From positions 1 through 64,000 of the forward strand of contig NZ_ML660186.1 of the NCBI RefSeq assembly GCF_007483665.1: a stretch of DNA of 64,000 bases. Reading direction: 5' to 3'. Below the pieces are notes generated by a model. That model did no database searches. It saw only the letters and a list, made by a program, of their open reading frames with translations, and was not told where the DNA came from. The position numbers were made by a program, and so were the translations under genes. Positions within the stretch are counted from its first letter, which is position 1, and every line of letters begins with the position of its first letter. The DNA comes from Catellatospora sichuanensis. Lineage in GTDB: Bacteria; Actinomycetota; Actinomycetes; Mycobacteriales; Micromonosporaceae. Positions 9,314-18,885 of the stretch are shown one piece after another.

Positions 9314-10636
9314 ATGTCGGTAGCCACCTATTCGTACCCGGGGCCCTCCGCGTTGACCGCGGAGGGTCTCGCGTTGCAGACGTCCGGCGGGTGCGGCACG
9401 CACCCCCGGTTCTTCGACGGGTTCATGACCACCCCGCAGACCGTCGCGACGGGCCTGCTCGCCGTCGCCGAGGTCGCCCGCGCCCGCTATCACCAGCGCA
9501 CCGACTGGGCCAGCCTCGACCCGGTGGTCACCGGCAGCGAGGACATGCTGCGGTTCGAGTCGTTCAGCGGCTGCTGCGGGGTGTACGCCCGGATGGACGT
9601 GCTGCCGTCCGGTCTGGACGGTGAGCGGCCCGAACACGGCACCACCAACGTGGACGTGAACGTGCCGCTGCAACTCGCCCTGGCCCGGGTCGGCGGCCTC
9701 GACCCGCTGCACCTGGCCGTCGGGCCCCAGGACCTGACGGTGTCCACCATGGACGGCACCGTGGTCGAGCGCAAGGTGCCGCTGCCCGGTCGCTGGCTGC
9801 GCGGGTTCGCCCAGGTGCACGCGGTCACCGCGGGCATGGAGCCGCGGGTGCGGATCAGCGCCGCCGCGGCCGCCGATTTCCTGCGCCGCCTGCCCAAGGG
9901 CCGTGACACGCTGTGGGTGGTGCCCGCCGGGCAGGGCCTGCGGCTGACCGCCCGGCCGGTGCCGGGAGCGGTCTGCCTGACCGGGACCGACCGGCTCGGC
10001 GCGCTGCGCGGAATGCTGCGCCACGCGGGCACCCTCACCGTGTACGGCCCGGCCGTGCGCCCCGGCAGCGCTCCCGTCGCCTCGGTGTGGGAGCTGGAGA
10101 CCCCGACCCTGCGGCTGTCGCTGACCCTGTCGCCCGAGCCGTACCGCGGCTTCTCCGGCGAGGGCGCGGTGCTGTCCGCGCTGGCCTCCGACGACGCCGC
10201 CGACGCGGCGGACCACATCAGCGAGCTGCTCGCGCTCACGCCCACCCTCGACGCCGACGCGCTGGCCGTCGCCACCGGCCTGACCGCGGCGCAGGTCCGT
10301 TCCGGCCTGGCGCTGCTGGGCACGGCCGGGCGGGTCGGCTACGACGTCGCCGAGGCGACCTACTTCCACCGGGTGATGCCGTTCGGCACCGCGGCCGCGG
10401 AGAAGCTCAACCCCCGGCTGGCCGGGGCGCGGACGCTGCTGGAAGGCGGGGCCGTGACCGTGTCGGGCGAGGTCGCGTCGGTGCGCGGCGCCGAGGGCGG
10501 GTACCAGGTGCGGCTGGTCGACGGGGCACCGGCGGGATGCACCTGCCAGTGGTGGGCCAAGCACCGGGGCGACCGCGGACCCTGCCGCCACCAGCTCGCG
10601 GTGCGCATCGCGGTGACCTCGGGAGTGCCCGCGTGA
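9314..10636 (+). CDS. SWIM zinc-finger protein
   Basis: A 440-residue protein. The C-terminal SWIM motif (CxC...CxH) starts at Cys409: CTCQWW, then PCRHQLAV. SWIM fingers bind nucleic acid or proteins. The N-terminal 400 residues have no motif I recognise, apart from a possible winged-helix segment around 300-345. ATG 9314 lies 7 nt after TACGGT, suggesting a leaderless start. The stop overlaps the GTG of the next gene (GTGA), so the two products are probably made in step. Such pairs with DUF6493 genes recur in actinobacteria; their function is not established. Confidence 0.8.
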   Translation: MSVATYSYPGPSALTAEGLALQTSGGCGTHPRFFDGFMTTPQTVATGLLAVAEVARARYHQRTDWASLDPVVTGSEDMLRFESFSGCCGVYARMDVLPSGLDGERPEHGTTNVDVNVPLQLALARVGGLDPLHLAVGPQDLTVSTMDGTVVERKVPLPGRWLRGFAQVHAVTAGMEPRVRISAAAAADFLRRLPKGRDTLWVVPAGQGLRLTARPVPGAVCLTGTDRLGALRGMLRHAGTLTVYGPAVRPGSAPVASVWELETPTLRLSLTLSPEPYRGFSGEGAVLSALASDDAADAADHISELLALTPTLDADALAVATGLTAAQVRSGLALLGTAGRVGYDVAEATYFHRVMPFGTAAAEKLNPRLAGARTLLEGGAVTVSGEVASVRGAEGGYQVRLVDGAPAGCTCQWWAKHRGDRGPCRHQLAVRIAVTSGVPA

Positions 10637-13107
10637 ACGCGACGGCGGGTGTGGAGGAACTGCGGCGGGCCGTGGAAGCGGGCGACGTCGCCGCCGTCGT
10701 GGGCTGGGTGCGCCGGGCCGACGAGAAGCAGCGCCGGGCGGCGTTCGCCGACGTGGCGGCCGCAGCCCGGCGGCAGCCCGAGGAGTGGCACGCCTGGCGG
10801 CGTCAGGCGCAGGCCCGGATCGTCGCGCTGGTGGGCTGCGCGTCCACCGCGAAGAAGGCCAGTGCCGCGCTGAACCGCAGCCAGATGCGGTGGACGCTGC
10901 GCGAGACGCACCCGGGCCCCGTGCTGGAGGCGCTGCGCGTGCGGCAGGTGCCATGGCTGGGCGAGTTCGCGCAGCTGATGGCCGACCGGCTGCCGGTCGA
11001 CGGCGGGTGGGGCTGGTCCGGCCACTGGCGGCACGTGGACGCCCTGGTCCGGGAGAGCGGCTGCGCCGTGCCGACCGGCGAGGCCTTCGTGGCGGGTTGG
11101 ATCGACGCGATGCGTGACGCGTCCGACCCCGACGCAGCGCTGCGGGACAGCCCGTACACGGCGGCGCTGATCCCGATGATGTTCACGCACGACGGACTCG
11201 GTCCGCGGCTGGATTATCTGTACGAGAACGACGCACGCGGCTTCATGCCCGCCCTGCTGCGGCTGGGCGCGGGCGACGCCGCCGTGCGCCGGCAGCTCGT
11301 CGAGGGCTGCCGGTCCCGGCTGCTGCGCGGGGGCAAGCCGAGCGCGCTGCGCGCGTACACCCGGATGCACGAGGCGCTGGCGGTGTCGGCGCACGAGGCG
11401 GCGGCCGGAGCCGGCGACTACGCGCGCCTGGTGGAGGCCGGCAACTCCACGGTCGCGGCCATGGCGCAGCGGGTGCTGCGCGGCGTGGACGAGGCCGGGC
11501 TGCTGGCCTGGGACACGCTGCGTGACGTCGCCGAGGTCGCGCTTGCCCGCCCGGAGAAGACCCTGGTCAAAGCGCAGACGACGTGGCTGCGGCAAGTGGC
11601 GCGGCGGCAGCCGGAGCACACGGCGGAGATCGCCACGCTGCTGTCGGGGTCGGCTTCGCCGGTGCCCGCGCCGGTGCCGGTCGCCCTGCCGGTTCCGGTT
11701 CCGGCGCCGCTGGGCCCGCCGCTGGGCAGCGTTGCGGAGCTGGCCGAGGAGCTCGCCGCGCTGCTGGCCGGGGACCGGTCGGTGCCGACCGTGGAGCGGG
11801 TGCTGGCCGGGATCGCCCACTGGCGGGTACACGACCAGGAGGCGCTGGCCAAGGTGGCGCGCCGGCAGGCCGACGACGGTATGGGCTGGTGGGGGCGTAC
11901 CGCCGAGCAGATGCGGGAGGTGCTGCTCACCGCTGCCGTGGCGGGTGGACGGTCGGACCCGTGGCGCCAGCTCGCCGACCTGTTCCGCACCGACGGCGCG
12001 GTGCATGCCAAGGCGCTGCGGAAGTTGCGCGGCAACAGCAGCGGGCTGCATTTGGTGCTCGCGGCCCGGCTCGCGGAGATGTCGGTGCAGCTGAGCCGGC
12101 ATCCGGTGCCCCTGCTCATGGCCACGCCGACGCACGCCAACGGCCGGCTGGAGCCGGTGGAGCTGCTGCGGCGGCTGGAGCGGGCCGAGCGCGACGGGTG
12201 GCAGCCGTGGGCGCTGGACTTCGAGCAGGCCCTGCTGCGGCTGCCTCGCGAGACCGACCCGCGGGTGGTCACCGCGGCGCTGCGGCTGCGCTCGCCCGCC
12301 GGTGCCGCCTTCGCCAGGTGGATCAGCGGGCCGGTGCCCGATCCCGTGTCGCTGCGGCGCGAGCAGCACGCCGACCGCAAGCCGTCGAGCCAATGCTGGG
12401 AGCACCAGCCCGCGGTACGGCGGGTGGTGGCGCTGAAGCCGCCGGAGCACGCGAGCCCGCTGGTCCAGGAGGTGATGACGATCGTCCGGTACGACCACCC
12501 GACGTGGGCGGCCGGGCACCTCGAGGAGCCGCAGCTCTGGGCGGCCGCGCTGCCGTCCCATCGGGAGGTGGTGGCCGCCTCGGCGCTGCCGATCCTCGCC
12601 GCGAACGCCGACCTGGACACGGAGGGCGGCGGCCTGCTGCTGGCCCATCTGGCGGAGTGCGGTGGCCCGGTGGGTCCGGCGGTCGCGCTGGCGCTGGCGT
12701 ACGGCCTCGCGGCGCGCTCCGCCACCGACCGGATCGCCGCGGTCGACGGGCTGCTGGGCCTGGCCGCGACCGGGGACCTGGACACTGCTGCCGTCGGGCG
12801 GGAGCTGGGTGAGCTGGCCGCGGCGGGCGTGCTCAAGGTGAACCGTTTCGCGTCGGCGCTGGACGAGGCCGCGTCGGCCGGCGCGGTGGGTGAGGTCTGG
12901 CGGCTGGCGATGGCCGCGCTCCCGCCGCTGACGGCTCTGGACAAGGCGCGTCCCGGCACTGCCGACCTGATGTCGCTGGCGGTTCGGTGCGGCCGGTCTT
13001 CGGGCGCCACGCGGCTGCCGCCCGAGGTCGCCGCCCTCGCGGCGCGCGGGGGGTCGAGCCGCCTGGTCGGGCAGGCCCGTGAACTGCAGGCCCTGATCGC
13101 GGTGTGA
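10633..13107 (+). CDS. DUF6493 family protein
   Basis: An 824-residue, alanine- and leucine-rich, almost wholly helical protein. It looks like a HEAT/ARM-type solenoid, with a Pro/Val-rich hinge around residues 340-365. No catalytic motif is visible. GTG 10633 overlaps the stop of the SWIM gene by four bases, indicating translational coupling. The fold is inferred from amphipathic periodicity; the DUF6493 assignment comes from recognising the SWIM-adjacent family. Confidence 0.7.
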   Translation: MNATAGVEELRRAVEAGDVAAVVGWVRRADEKQRRAAFADVAAAARRQPEEWHAWRRQAQARIVALVGCASTAKKASAALNRSQMRWTLRETHPGPVLEALRVRQVPWLGEFAQLMADRLPVDGGWGWSGHWRHVDALVRESGCAVPTGEAFVAGWIDAMRDASDPDAALRDSPYTAALIPMMFTHDGLGPRLDYLYENDARGFMPALLRLGAGDAAVRRQLVEGCRSRLLRGGKPSALRAYTRMHEALAVSAHEAAAGAGDYARLVEAGNSTVAAMAQRVLRGVDEAGLLAWDTLRDVAEVALARPEKTLVKAQTTWLRQVARRQPEHTAEIATLLSGSASPVPAPVPVALPVPVPAPLGPPLGSVAELAEELAALLAGDRSVPTVERVLAGIAHWRVHDQEALAKVARRQADDGMGWWGRTAEQMREVLLTAAVAGGRSDPWRQLADLFRTDGAVHAKALRKLRGNSSGLHLVLAARLAEMSVQLSRHPVPLLMATPTHANGRLEPVELLRRLERAERDGWQPWALDFEQALLRLPRETDPRVVTAALRLRSPAGAAFARWISGPVPDPVSLRREQHADRKPSSQCWEHQPAVRRVVALKPPEHASPLVQEVMTIVRYDHPTWAAGHLEEPQLWAAALPSHREVVAASALPILAANADLDTEGGGLLLAHLAECGGPVGPAVALALAYGLAARSATDRIAAVDGLLGLAATGDLDTAAVGRELGELAAAGVLKVNRFASALDEAASAGAVGEVWRLAMAALPPLTALDKARPGTADLMSLAVRCGRSSGATRLPPEVAALAARGGSSRLVGQARELQALIAV

Positions 13108-13194
13108 CCGCCGACCGGTGTTCGGCACGGTGCGCGGGCGGGTGGTACGCGCCGCGGTAGCCGACTGCGGTGCAGGTCGGACGTAGCGACAGTC

Positions 13195-13242
13195 AGAAAG
13201 GGCACCTTCTTCCACGCATGGCGTCAAGAAGGTGCCCTTTCT
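13195..13242. terminator. Bidirectional terminator palindrome
   Basis: Perfect 17-bp arms (AGAAAGGGCACCTTCTT / AAGAAGGTGCCCTTTCT) with a 14-nt loop lie between two convergent genes. The A and T runs at both ends make it a plausible terminator in both directions. Confidence 0.8.
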
Positions 13243-13251
13243 ATGCCAAGG

Positions 13252-13866
13252 TCAGCCCTTGCCGTTGCTGACCGAGGTGTTGGTGAGCACGATCTCGGTG
13301 TCGGCGGCGACCTTGCTGCCAGCCTTCACCGACTGCTTGACGACCTTCCAGCTGACCAGCAGCGTCAGCTCCTTGCCATCGTCGCCGAGGAACTTCACGT
13401 TGGTGAAGCCGGCATCGGTCAGGATCTTCTCGGCGTCGGTGGCCTTCTTGCCGACCACGTTCGGCACCGCGATCAGCACCGGCCCGGGGGTCGGCGACGG
13501 CGACGGCGCGGCGGTCGGCGACGCGGCCGCGGTGGGGCTCGGGCTGGCGGCGGCGCTGGGGTCGGCGGCGCTGGGGCTGGCCGCCGGGGGCGCGACGGTG
13601 GCGGTGGCGGCCACGGACGGCGATGCCGCCGGGTCGACGTCCTTCTTCTGCCACCACTTCATGTACGCGAACCCGCCGCACAGCAGCAGGAGCAGGATCA
13701 GGAGCAGGAGCAGCAGCAGGAGCAGCCAGCGCTTGCGGCCGCCCTTGTCGTCGTCGTTGTCGTCCTTGCCCTTGTCGTCCGCGCCGTGCACCGGCTTGTA
13801 GTCGCCGCCCTTGTCATCGGCGGGCGGCGGGGTCGGGGAGGAGGTGTTCTCGTCGGGGTCTGACAC
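13252..13866 (-). CDS. PASTA-domain membrane protein
   Basis: A 204-residue protein. An acidic cytoplasmic N-terminus of about 46 residues is followed by one membrane helix (leucine run, about 48-66). After that comes a Ser/Pro/Ala/Thr-rich spacer of about 60 residues and a single PASTA domain (about 133-198, PVLIAVPNVVGKKATDAEKIL). PASTA domains bind peptidoglycan or muropeptides, so this is probably a cell-wall-sensing or wall-binding protein; it has no kinase domain. GTG 13866 follows GAGAGG. Confidence 0.8.
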   Translation of the reverse strand: MSDPDENTSSPTPPPADDKGGDYKPVHGADDKGKDDNDDDKGGRKRWLLLLLLLLLILLLLLCGGFAYMKWWQKKDVDPAASPSVAATATVAPPAASPSAADPSAAASPSPTAAASPTAAPSPSPTPGPVLIAVPNVVGKKATDAEKILTDAGFTNVKFLGDDGKELTLLVSWKVVKQSVKAGSKVAADTEIVLTNTSVSNGKG

Positions 13867-14303
13867 GTCAGGTGCCTCTCGCTATCCGATGTGTACTCAC
13901 GCAGCAGCACGTATGCAAACATCGGCCATGATGGCGGTCTGCGGACGTCCGGTCACCAGCCCGCCGGTCGCATCCCCGGCACCGAACGGTCAGCCCATCG
14001 ACCCAGGCAGTGGCGGCGGGGCCGTGGGATTCTCGGGGCCCCTGCTCCGGGTCCTCAGCCCGCGGGATGAATCGATCACTGTCGGATTCCGGCGCTTCGC
14101 GCAGCAGACGTCGTACACGGCGCACCTCGCCGCGGTGCGCAAGGCGATGTGGAGCCGTACCGGAGCTGAGGTGGCACGCCAGGGGGATTGACATCGATCT
14201 TTGCCACTTGTGTAATGGATCGTGAACCCATCGTGATGATGGCGTCCGCGTGCTGTGACGCCGTCGTGCCCCGCACCCCCGCCTCCCGGAACGGAGGACC
14301 GTC
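13867..14303. other. Intergenic region with terpene synthase promoter
   Basis: I see no convincing gene in this 437-bp divergent spacer; open frames here have no ribosome-binding site. It contains the sigma-70-type promoter described next. Confidence 0.6.
14188..14216 (+). promoter_or_regulatory. Consensus housekeeping promoter upstream of the terpene synthase
   Basis: A perfect -35 TTGACA (14188-14193), a 17-bp spacer and -10 TGTAAT (14211-14216). The start codon is 88 nt downstream of the -10 box. This is unusually close to consensus for this genome. Confidence 0.65.
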
Positions 14304-15260
14304 GTGTTCGCCATCCCCCCGGTCGACTGCCCCCTCGCCTCGCGCATGTCGCCGTACGTGGCCCTCGCCGAACATGATCTGACCGGCTGGGCCCGCAAGT
14401 GCGGCCTGATCAGCGACGGCGACGGGCAGAGCTGGCTGGCCGGAGAGGCGTACGCCGGACACGCGGGCCGGATCTTCCCCGATGCGCCACCGGCCGACCT
14501 CGCCCTGCTCGCGATGATCTTCGCCTGGTTCTACCTGGTCGACGACGTCTGCGACGGCACGGCGCACCCCGAGCCGCCCCGCCTGCGCCGCTTCGTCACC
14601 GAGCTGCTGGCCCTGCTGCACGGCTCGGACTCGCCGACCGAGGTCTTCGCCGGGCCGCCGCGGCTGATGCTCACCGAGATCTGGGCCGCGCTGCGCGAGC
14701 GCATGCCGGACGCCTGGCAGAGCCGCTTCGTGGACGCGGTCGCGGTGCACCTCGACGGCGTGATCACCGAGGCGGAGAACAAGGCCGCGGGTCACCTGCC
14801 GGGCGTCGGCGAGTACGTCGAGCTGCGCCGGGCGGCGTCCGCGGCGGAGATCTCGCACCTGCTCACCGAGCTGGCCACCGGCACCCACCTGCCGGACGCG
14901 ATCTACCACCACCCGGCGCTGCGCGAGGTCCGGCTGGCCGGAACGGACCTGCTGTCCTGGTTCAACGACCTCTACTCGCTGGACCGGGACATCGCCACCG
15001 CCGGCGGGCACAACCTGGTGCTGGCGATCTCCCACGAGCGCGAGCTGTCGATCGAGGCGGCGGTGCAGGAGGCGGTGGACATGTGGCAGCAGCGCATGGA
15101 CGGTTTCGGCCCGCTGCGCGCCCGGGTGCCGTCGTTCGGCACCCAGTTCGACCCGGCGGTCCATGCCCACCTGGACGGGGTGGCCGGTTCGGTGCGGGGC
15201 ACCCTGGACTGGACCGTGGTCAGTGGGCGCTACCGGGGCGACTCGCCGCAGACCCGGTAG
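14304..15260 (+). CDS. Class I terpene synthase
   Basis: A 318-residue cyclase of the bacterial sesqui/monoterpene type. The aspartate-rich metal motif DDVCD spans residues 80-84. The second metal site is NDLYSLDRD (221-229), where Asp replaces the usual final Glu of the NSE triad. The start FAIPPVDCPLASRMSP resembles other actinobacterial cyclases. GTG 14304 has GGAGG upstream. No prenyltransferase or P450 gene is adjacent, so it is an orphan here. The product cannot be predicted. Confidence 0.85.
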   Translation: MFAIPPVDCPLASRMSPYVALAEHDLTGWARKCGLISDGDGQSWLAGEAYAGHAGRIFPDAPPADLALLAMIFAWFYLVDDVCDGTAHPEPPRLRRFVTELLALLHGSDSPTEVFAGPPRLMLTEIWAALRERMPDAWQSRFVDAVAVHLDGVITEAENKAAGHLPGVGEYVELRRAASAAEISHLLTELATGTHLPDAIYHHPALREVRLAGTDLLSWFNDLYSLDRDIATAGGHNLVLAISHERELSIEAAVQEAVDMWQQRMDGFGPLRARVPSFGTQFDPAVHAHLDGVAGSVRGTLDWTVVSGRYRGDSPQTR

Positions 15261-15319
15261 GGCGACTCACCCGAAACCCGGTGGACGGTCGGCGCGGTGT
15301 CGGCGGTAACCTGGAGCGC

Positions 15320-15522
15320 ACAGGCATCGACCCGGCCATCACCGGTGAGCCTCCGGAAGAACGGGCCGCACGGCCTCAGTAAAACCGGACGGGACGGCCC
15401 GTCACAGCCGACATGAGCGGTCCGCCGTGCACCTGCGGTGGGCAAGCGAGGTGGTACCGCGGGCCGACCGGCTCGTCCTCGCACTGTGAAACGACAGTGA
15501 CGAGTGTGACGAGGAGCCCGCG
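15320..15522 (+). promoter_or_regulatory. T-box riboswitch controlling ileS
   Basis: The leader carries the T-box core AGGTGGTACCGCG (15449-15461), which pairs with the free CCA end of uncharged tRNA. A short stem-I region has an ATC (Ile) candidate specifier at 15338-15340. Downstream, GGCTCGTCCTCG (about 15469-15480) can pair with the Shine-Dalgarno segment CGAGGAGCC just before ATG 15523, around an inner hairpin (15482-15499). There is no T-tract, so control is probably translational, as known for actinobacterial ileS T-boxes. Confidence 0.88.
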
Positions 15523-18500
15523 ATGGCCTATCCATTGCATGACGCGGCGGCCGACGGTGTGTCGGCCAGCCCGGACCTGCCCGCCCTGGAACGGCGCGTG
15601 CTCGACTACTGGGCCGCCGACAAGACCTTCGCGGCCAGCGTGGAGCAGCGCGACGCCGGGGCGAAGGGGTCGAACGAGTTCGTCTTCTACGACGGACCGC
15701 CGTTCGCCAACGGCCTGCCCCACTACGGCCACCTGCTGACCGGCTACGTCAAGGACGTGGTGCCGCGCTACCAGACCATGCGCGGGCGCCGGGTCGAGCG
15801 CCGGTTCGGCTGGGACACCCACGGCATGCCGGCCGAGGTCGAGGCGGAGAAGCAGCTCGGCATCACCACCAAGGCCGAGATCCTCGACATGGGCCTGGCC
15901 GAGTTCAACGAGGCCTGCCGCAGCTCCGTGCTGCGCTACACCAACGACTGGGAGCGCTACGTCACCCGGCAGGCCCGCTGGGTCGACTTCGCCAACGACT
16001 ACAAGACCCTCGACCTGGACTACATGGAAAGCGTCATGTGGGCCTTCAAGACCCTGCACGACAAGGGCCTGGTGTACGAGGGCTTCCGGGTACTGGCGTA
16101 CTGCTGGCGCTGCGAGACGCCGCTGTCCAACACCGAGACCCGGATGGACGACGTCTACAAGGACCGGCAGGACCCGACCCTGGCCGTCAAGTTCCAGCTG
16201 GACAGCGGCGAGAAGGTCGCGGTGTGGACGACCACGCCGTGGACCCTGCCGAGCAACCTGGCGCTGGCCGTCGGGCCGGACATCGACTACGCGGTGATGG
16301 AGAAGGACGGCGAGAAGCTGCTGCTGGGCGCGGCCCGGCTCGGCTACTACGCCAAGGAGCTGGAAGGCTACGAGCAGACCGGCACCGTCAAGGGCGCCGA
16401 CCTGGTCGGCAAGCGGTACACGCCGCTGTTCCCGTACCTGCGCGAGCACGCGGGTGAGAACGCGTACCAGGTGCTCGGGGCGGACTTCGTGACGACCGAG
16501 GACGGCACCGGGGTGGTGCACCTCGCGCCGGCGTTCGGTGAGGACGACCAGAACACCTGCAACGCGGCGGGCATCCCGACCGTGGTGACCGTCGACGAGC
16601 GGGCGCGGTTCACCGCGCTGGTCCCGGCGTACGAGGGCCAGCAGGTCTTCGACACCAACAAGGCGATCATCCGCGAGCTCAAGGACCGCGGCGTGGTGCT
16701 GCGCCACGAGACCTACACGCACTCGTACCCGCACTGCTGGCGGTGCGACACCCCGCTGGTCTACAAGGCGGTGTCGAGCTGGTTCGTGAAGGTGACCGCG
16801 TTCCGTGACCGCATGGTGGAGCTGAACCAGCAGATCTCCTGGACCCCGGAGCACGTCAAGGACGGCTCGTTCGGCAAGTGGCTGAGCAACGCCCGGGACT
16901 GGTCGATCAGCCGCAACCGGTTCTGGGGCTCGCCGATCCCGGTGTGGGTCTCCGACGACCCGAACTACCCGCGCACCGACGTGTACGGCTCGCTGGCGCA
17001 GCTCGAAGAGGACTTCGGCGTGAAGGTCACCGACCTGCACCGGCCGTACGTCGACGAGCTGACCCGGCCGAACCCGGACGACCCGACGGGCAACTCGACC
17101 ATGCGCCGGGTGCCGGAGGTGCTGGACTGCTGGTTCGAGTCCGGCTCGATGCCGTTCGCCCAGGTGCACTACCCGTTCGAGAACACCGAGTGGTTCGAGA
17201 ACCACTACCCGGGCGACTTCATCGTCGAGTACATCGGACAGACGCGCGGCTGGTTCTACACCATGCACGTGCTGGCCACCGCGCTGTTCGACCGGCCGGC
17301 GTTCCGCAGCTGCGTGAGCCACGGCATCCTGCAGGGCAGCGACGGCCGCAAGATGTCCAAGAGCCTGCGCAACTACCCCGACGTCTACGAGATGTTCGAC
17401 CGCTACGGCGCGGACGCGATGCGCTGGATGCTGATGAGCTCCCCGGTGCTGCGCGGCGGTGACATGGCCGTCAACGAGTCGGGCATCCGCGACTCGGTGC
17501 GCCAGGTGCTGCTGCCGCTGTGGAACGTGTACTACTTCTTCACGCTCTACGCCAACGCCGCCGGGCACACCGCCCGGCCCCGGACCGACTCCACGCACGT
17601 GCTGGACCGCTACGTGCTGGCCAAGACCCGGGAACTGGTGGAGACCACGACGGCCCAGCTCGACGCGTACGACCTCTCCGCGGCCTGCGCGGGGGTGCGG
17701 ACCTATCTGGACGCGCTGACCAACTGGTACGTGCGCCGCAGCCGGGACCGCTTCTGGGCCGGCGACGCCGACGCCTTCGACACCCTCTACACGGTGCTGG
17801 AGACGGTGGCCCGGGTGGTCGCGCCGCTGGCCCCGCTGACCGCGGAGGAGATCTGGCGCGGGCTGACCGGCGAGCGCTCGGCGCACCTGGCCGACTGGCC
17901 GGACGCGGCGGTGCTGCCGGCCGACCACGACCTGGTCGCCACCATGGACCGGGTGCGGGAGGTCTGCTCGGCGGCGCTGTCGCTGCGCAAGGCCAAGGGT
18001 CTGCGGGTGCGGCTGCCGCTGTCGTCGCTGACCGTGGCGACCCCGGACGCCTCGGCGCTGCGCGGATTCGCGGAGCTGATCGCCGACGAGGTCAACGTGA
18101 AGTCGGTGGAGCTGAGCGACGACCTGACCGGCCACTGCGAGCAGGTGCTCACGGTGGTGCCGCGGGTGCTCGGCCCGCGCGTCGGCGGCTCGGTGCAGCA
18201 GGTCATCAAGGCGGTGAAGGCGGGGGAGTGGTCGCTGGTCGACGGTGCCCCGGTCGCGTCCGGGGTCACCCTGCAGGAGGGTGAGTACGAGCTGAAGCTG
18301 GTCGCGGCGGACGCGGAGCACTCGGCCCCGCTGCCGGGGGACGCAGGCGTCGTCGTGCTGGACACCGAGGTCACCCCGGCGCTGGAGGCCGAAGGCCTGG
18401 CCCGCGATGTGGTCCGGGTGGTGCAGCAGGCGCGCCGTGAGGCGGACCTGGCCATCACCGACCGGATCGCGCTGACCGTGCAGGCGTCGGACGAGGTGGC

Positions 18501-18639
18501 CGCCGCCGTGCGTACGCACCAGGCGTTCCTGGCGGCCGAGACGTTGGCCGACAGCGTGAGCTTCGGCGCGGTCGACGGCGGCTTCACCGGCGAGGCCGGC
18601 GACGGCGGCGACGTCACGGTGGCGGTCACCCGCAGCTGA
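15523..18639 (+). CDS. ileS: Isoleucyl-tRNA synthetase, eukaryote-like type 2
   Basis: A 1038-residue class I synthetase. It has HYGH at about residue 67 ([15 protein letters not shown]), [10 protein letters not shown] with the lysine at about 610, and a long C-terminal region without the zinc finger of bacterial type 1 enzymes. Length and motifs fit the type 2 (eukaryote-like) class, whose members are commonly insensitive to mupirocin. ATG 15523 follows GAGGAG within the T-box leader. Confidence 0.95.
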   Translation: MAYPLHDAAADGVSASPDLPALERRVLDYWAADKTFAASVEQRDAGAKGSNEFVFYDGPPFANGLPHYGHLLTGYVKDVVPRYQTMRGRRVERRFGWDTHGMPAEVEAEKQLGITTKAEILDMGLAEFNEACRSSVLRYTNDWERYVTRQARWVDFANDYKTLDLDYMESVMWAFKTLHDKGLVYEGFRVLAYCWRCETPLSNTETRMDDVYKDRQDPTLAVKFQLDSGEKVAVWTTTPWTLPSNLALAVGPDIDYAVMEKDGEKLLLGAARLGYYAKELEGYEQTGTVKGADLVGKRYTPLFPYLREHAGENAYQVLGADFVTTEDGTGVVHLAPAFGEDDQNTCNAAGIPTVVTVDERARFTALVPAYEGQQVFDTNKAIIRELKDRGVVLRHETYTHSYPHCWRCDTPLVYKAVSSWFVKVTAFRDRMVELNQQISWTPEHVKDGSFGKWLSNARDWSISRNRFWGSPIPVWVSDDPNYPRTDVYGSLAQLEEDFGVKVTDLHRPYVDELTRPNPDDPTGNSTMRRVPEVLDCWFESGSMPFAQVHYPFENTEWFENHYPGDFIVEYIGQTRGWFYTMHVLATALFDRPAFRSCVSHGILQGSDGRKMSKSLRNYPDVYEMFDRYGADAMRWMLMSSPVLRGGDMAVNESGIRDSVRQVLLPLWNVYYFFTLYANAAGHTARPRTDSTHVLDRYVLAKTRELVETTTAQLDAYDLSAACAGVRTYLDALTNWYVRRSRDRFWAGDADAFDTLYTVLETVARVVAPLAPLTAEEIWRGLTGERSAHLADWPDAAVLPADHDLVATMDRVREVCSAALSLRKAKGLRVRLPLSSLTVATPDASALRGFAELIADEVNVKSVELSDDLTGHCEQVLTVVPRVLGPRVGGSVQQVIKAVKAGEWSLVDGAPVASGVTLQEGEYELKLVAADAEHSAPLPGDAGVVVLDTEVTPALEAEGLARDVVRVVQQARREADLAITDRIALTVQASDEVAAAVRTHQAFLAAETLADSVSFGAVDGGFTGEAGDGGDVTVAVTRS

Positions 18640-18664
18640 CCCGGCCCGACCGTCGGGATTCCAT

Positions 18665-18712
18665 GATCGAGGCGCCGCCCGTGCCGGAAATGTCACAGGC
18701 GGCGCCTCGATC
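18665..18712. terminator. Palindrome after ileS
   Basis: Perfect 15-bp arms (GATCGAGGCGCCGCC / GGCGGCGCCTCGATC) with an 18-nt loop, about 26 bp after the ileS stop. It is probably a terminator without a T-tract. Confidence 0.7.
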
Positions 18713-18885
18713 CGTCCAAGGCGCAAAGGTATGCCCAGCTCAAGGCTGCGACGCAGGCCGGTGGGCGGGCCGTGGAGTATCTCAGACTCCGGGCGCGTAG
18801 GCGATCGGTTGCGGGGGTATGGGCCCACTCAGGGGACTACGGTAAGTTCATCGCCCGGCTAGCTCATCACCTGTGGAGGCAGAAA

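Noticed and set aside
7376..10954. Minus-strand open frame of about 1190 codons across ndk and the SWIM gene
   Set aside because: Only the part below 8701 codes (VOC fusion). The rest is the antisense of ndk and the SWIM gene, which have clear family motifs.
13811..14191. Plus-strand frame in the terpene synthase upstream region
   Set aside because: It starts inside the antisense of the PASTA gene, has no Shine-Dalgarno sequence and ends at the promoter; no protein-like composition.
15376..18828. Minus-strand open frame of 1150 codons across ileS
   Set aside because: Pure antisense shadow of ileS, with no ribosome-binding site and no recognisable domain.
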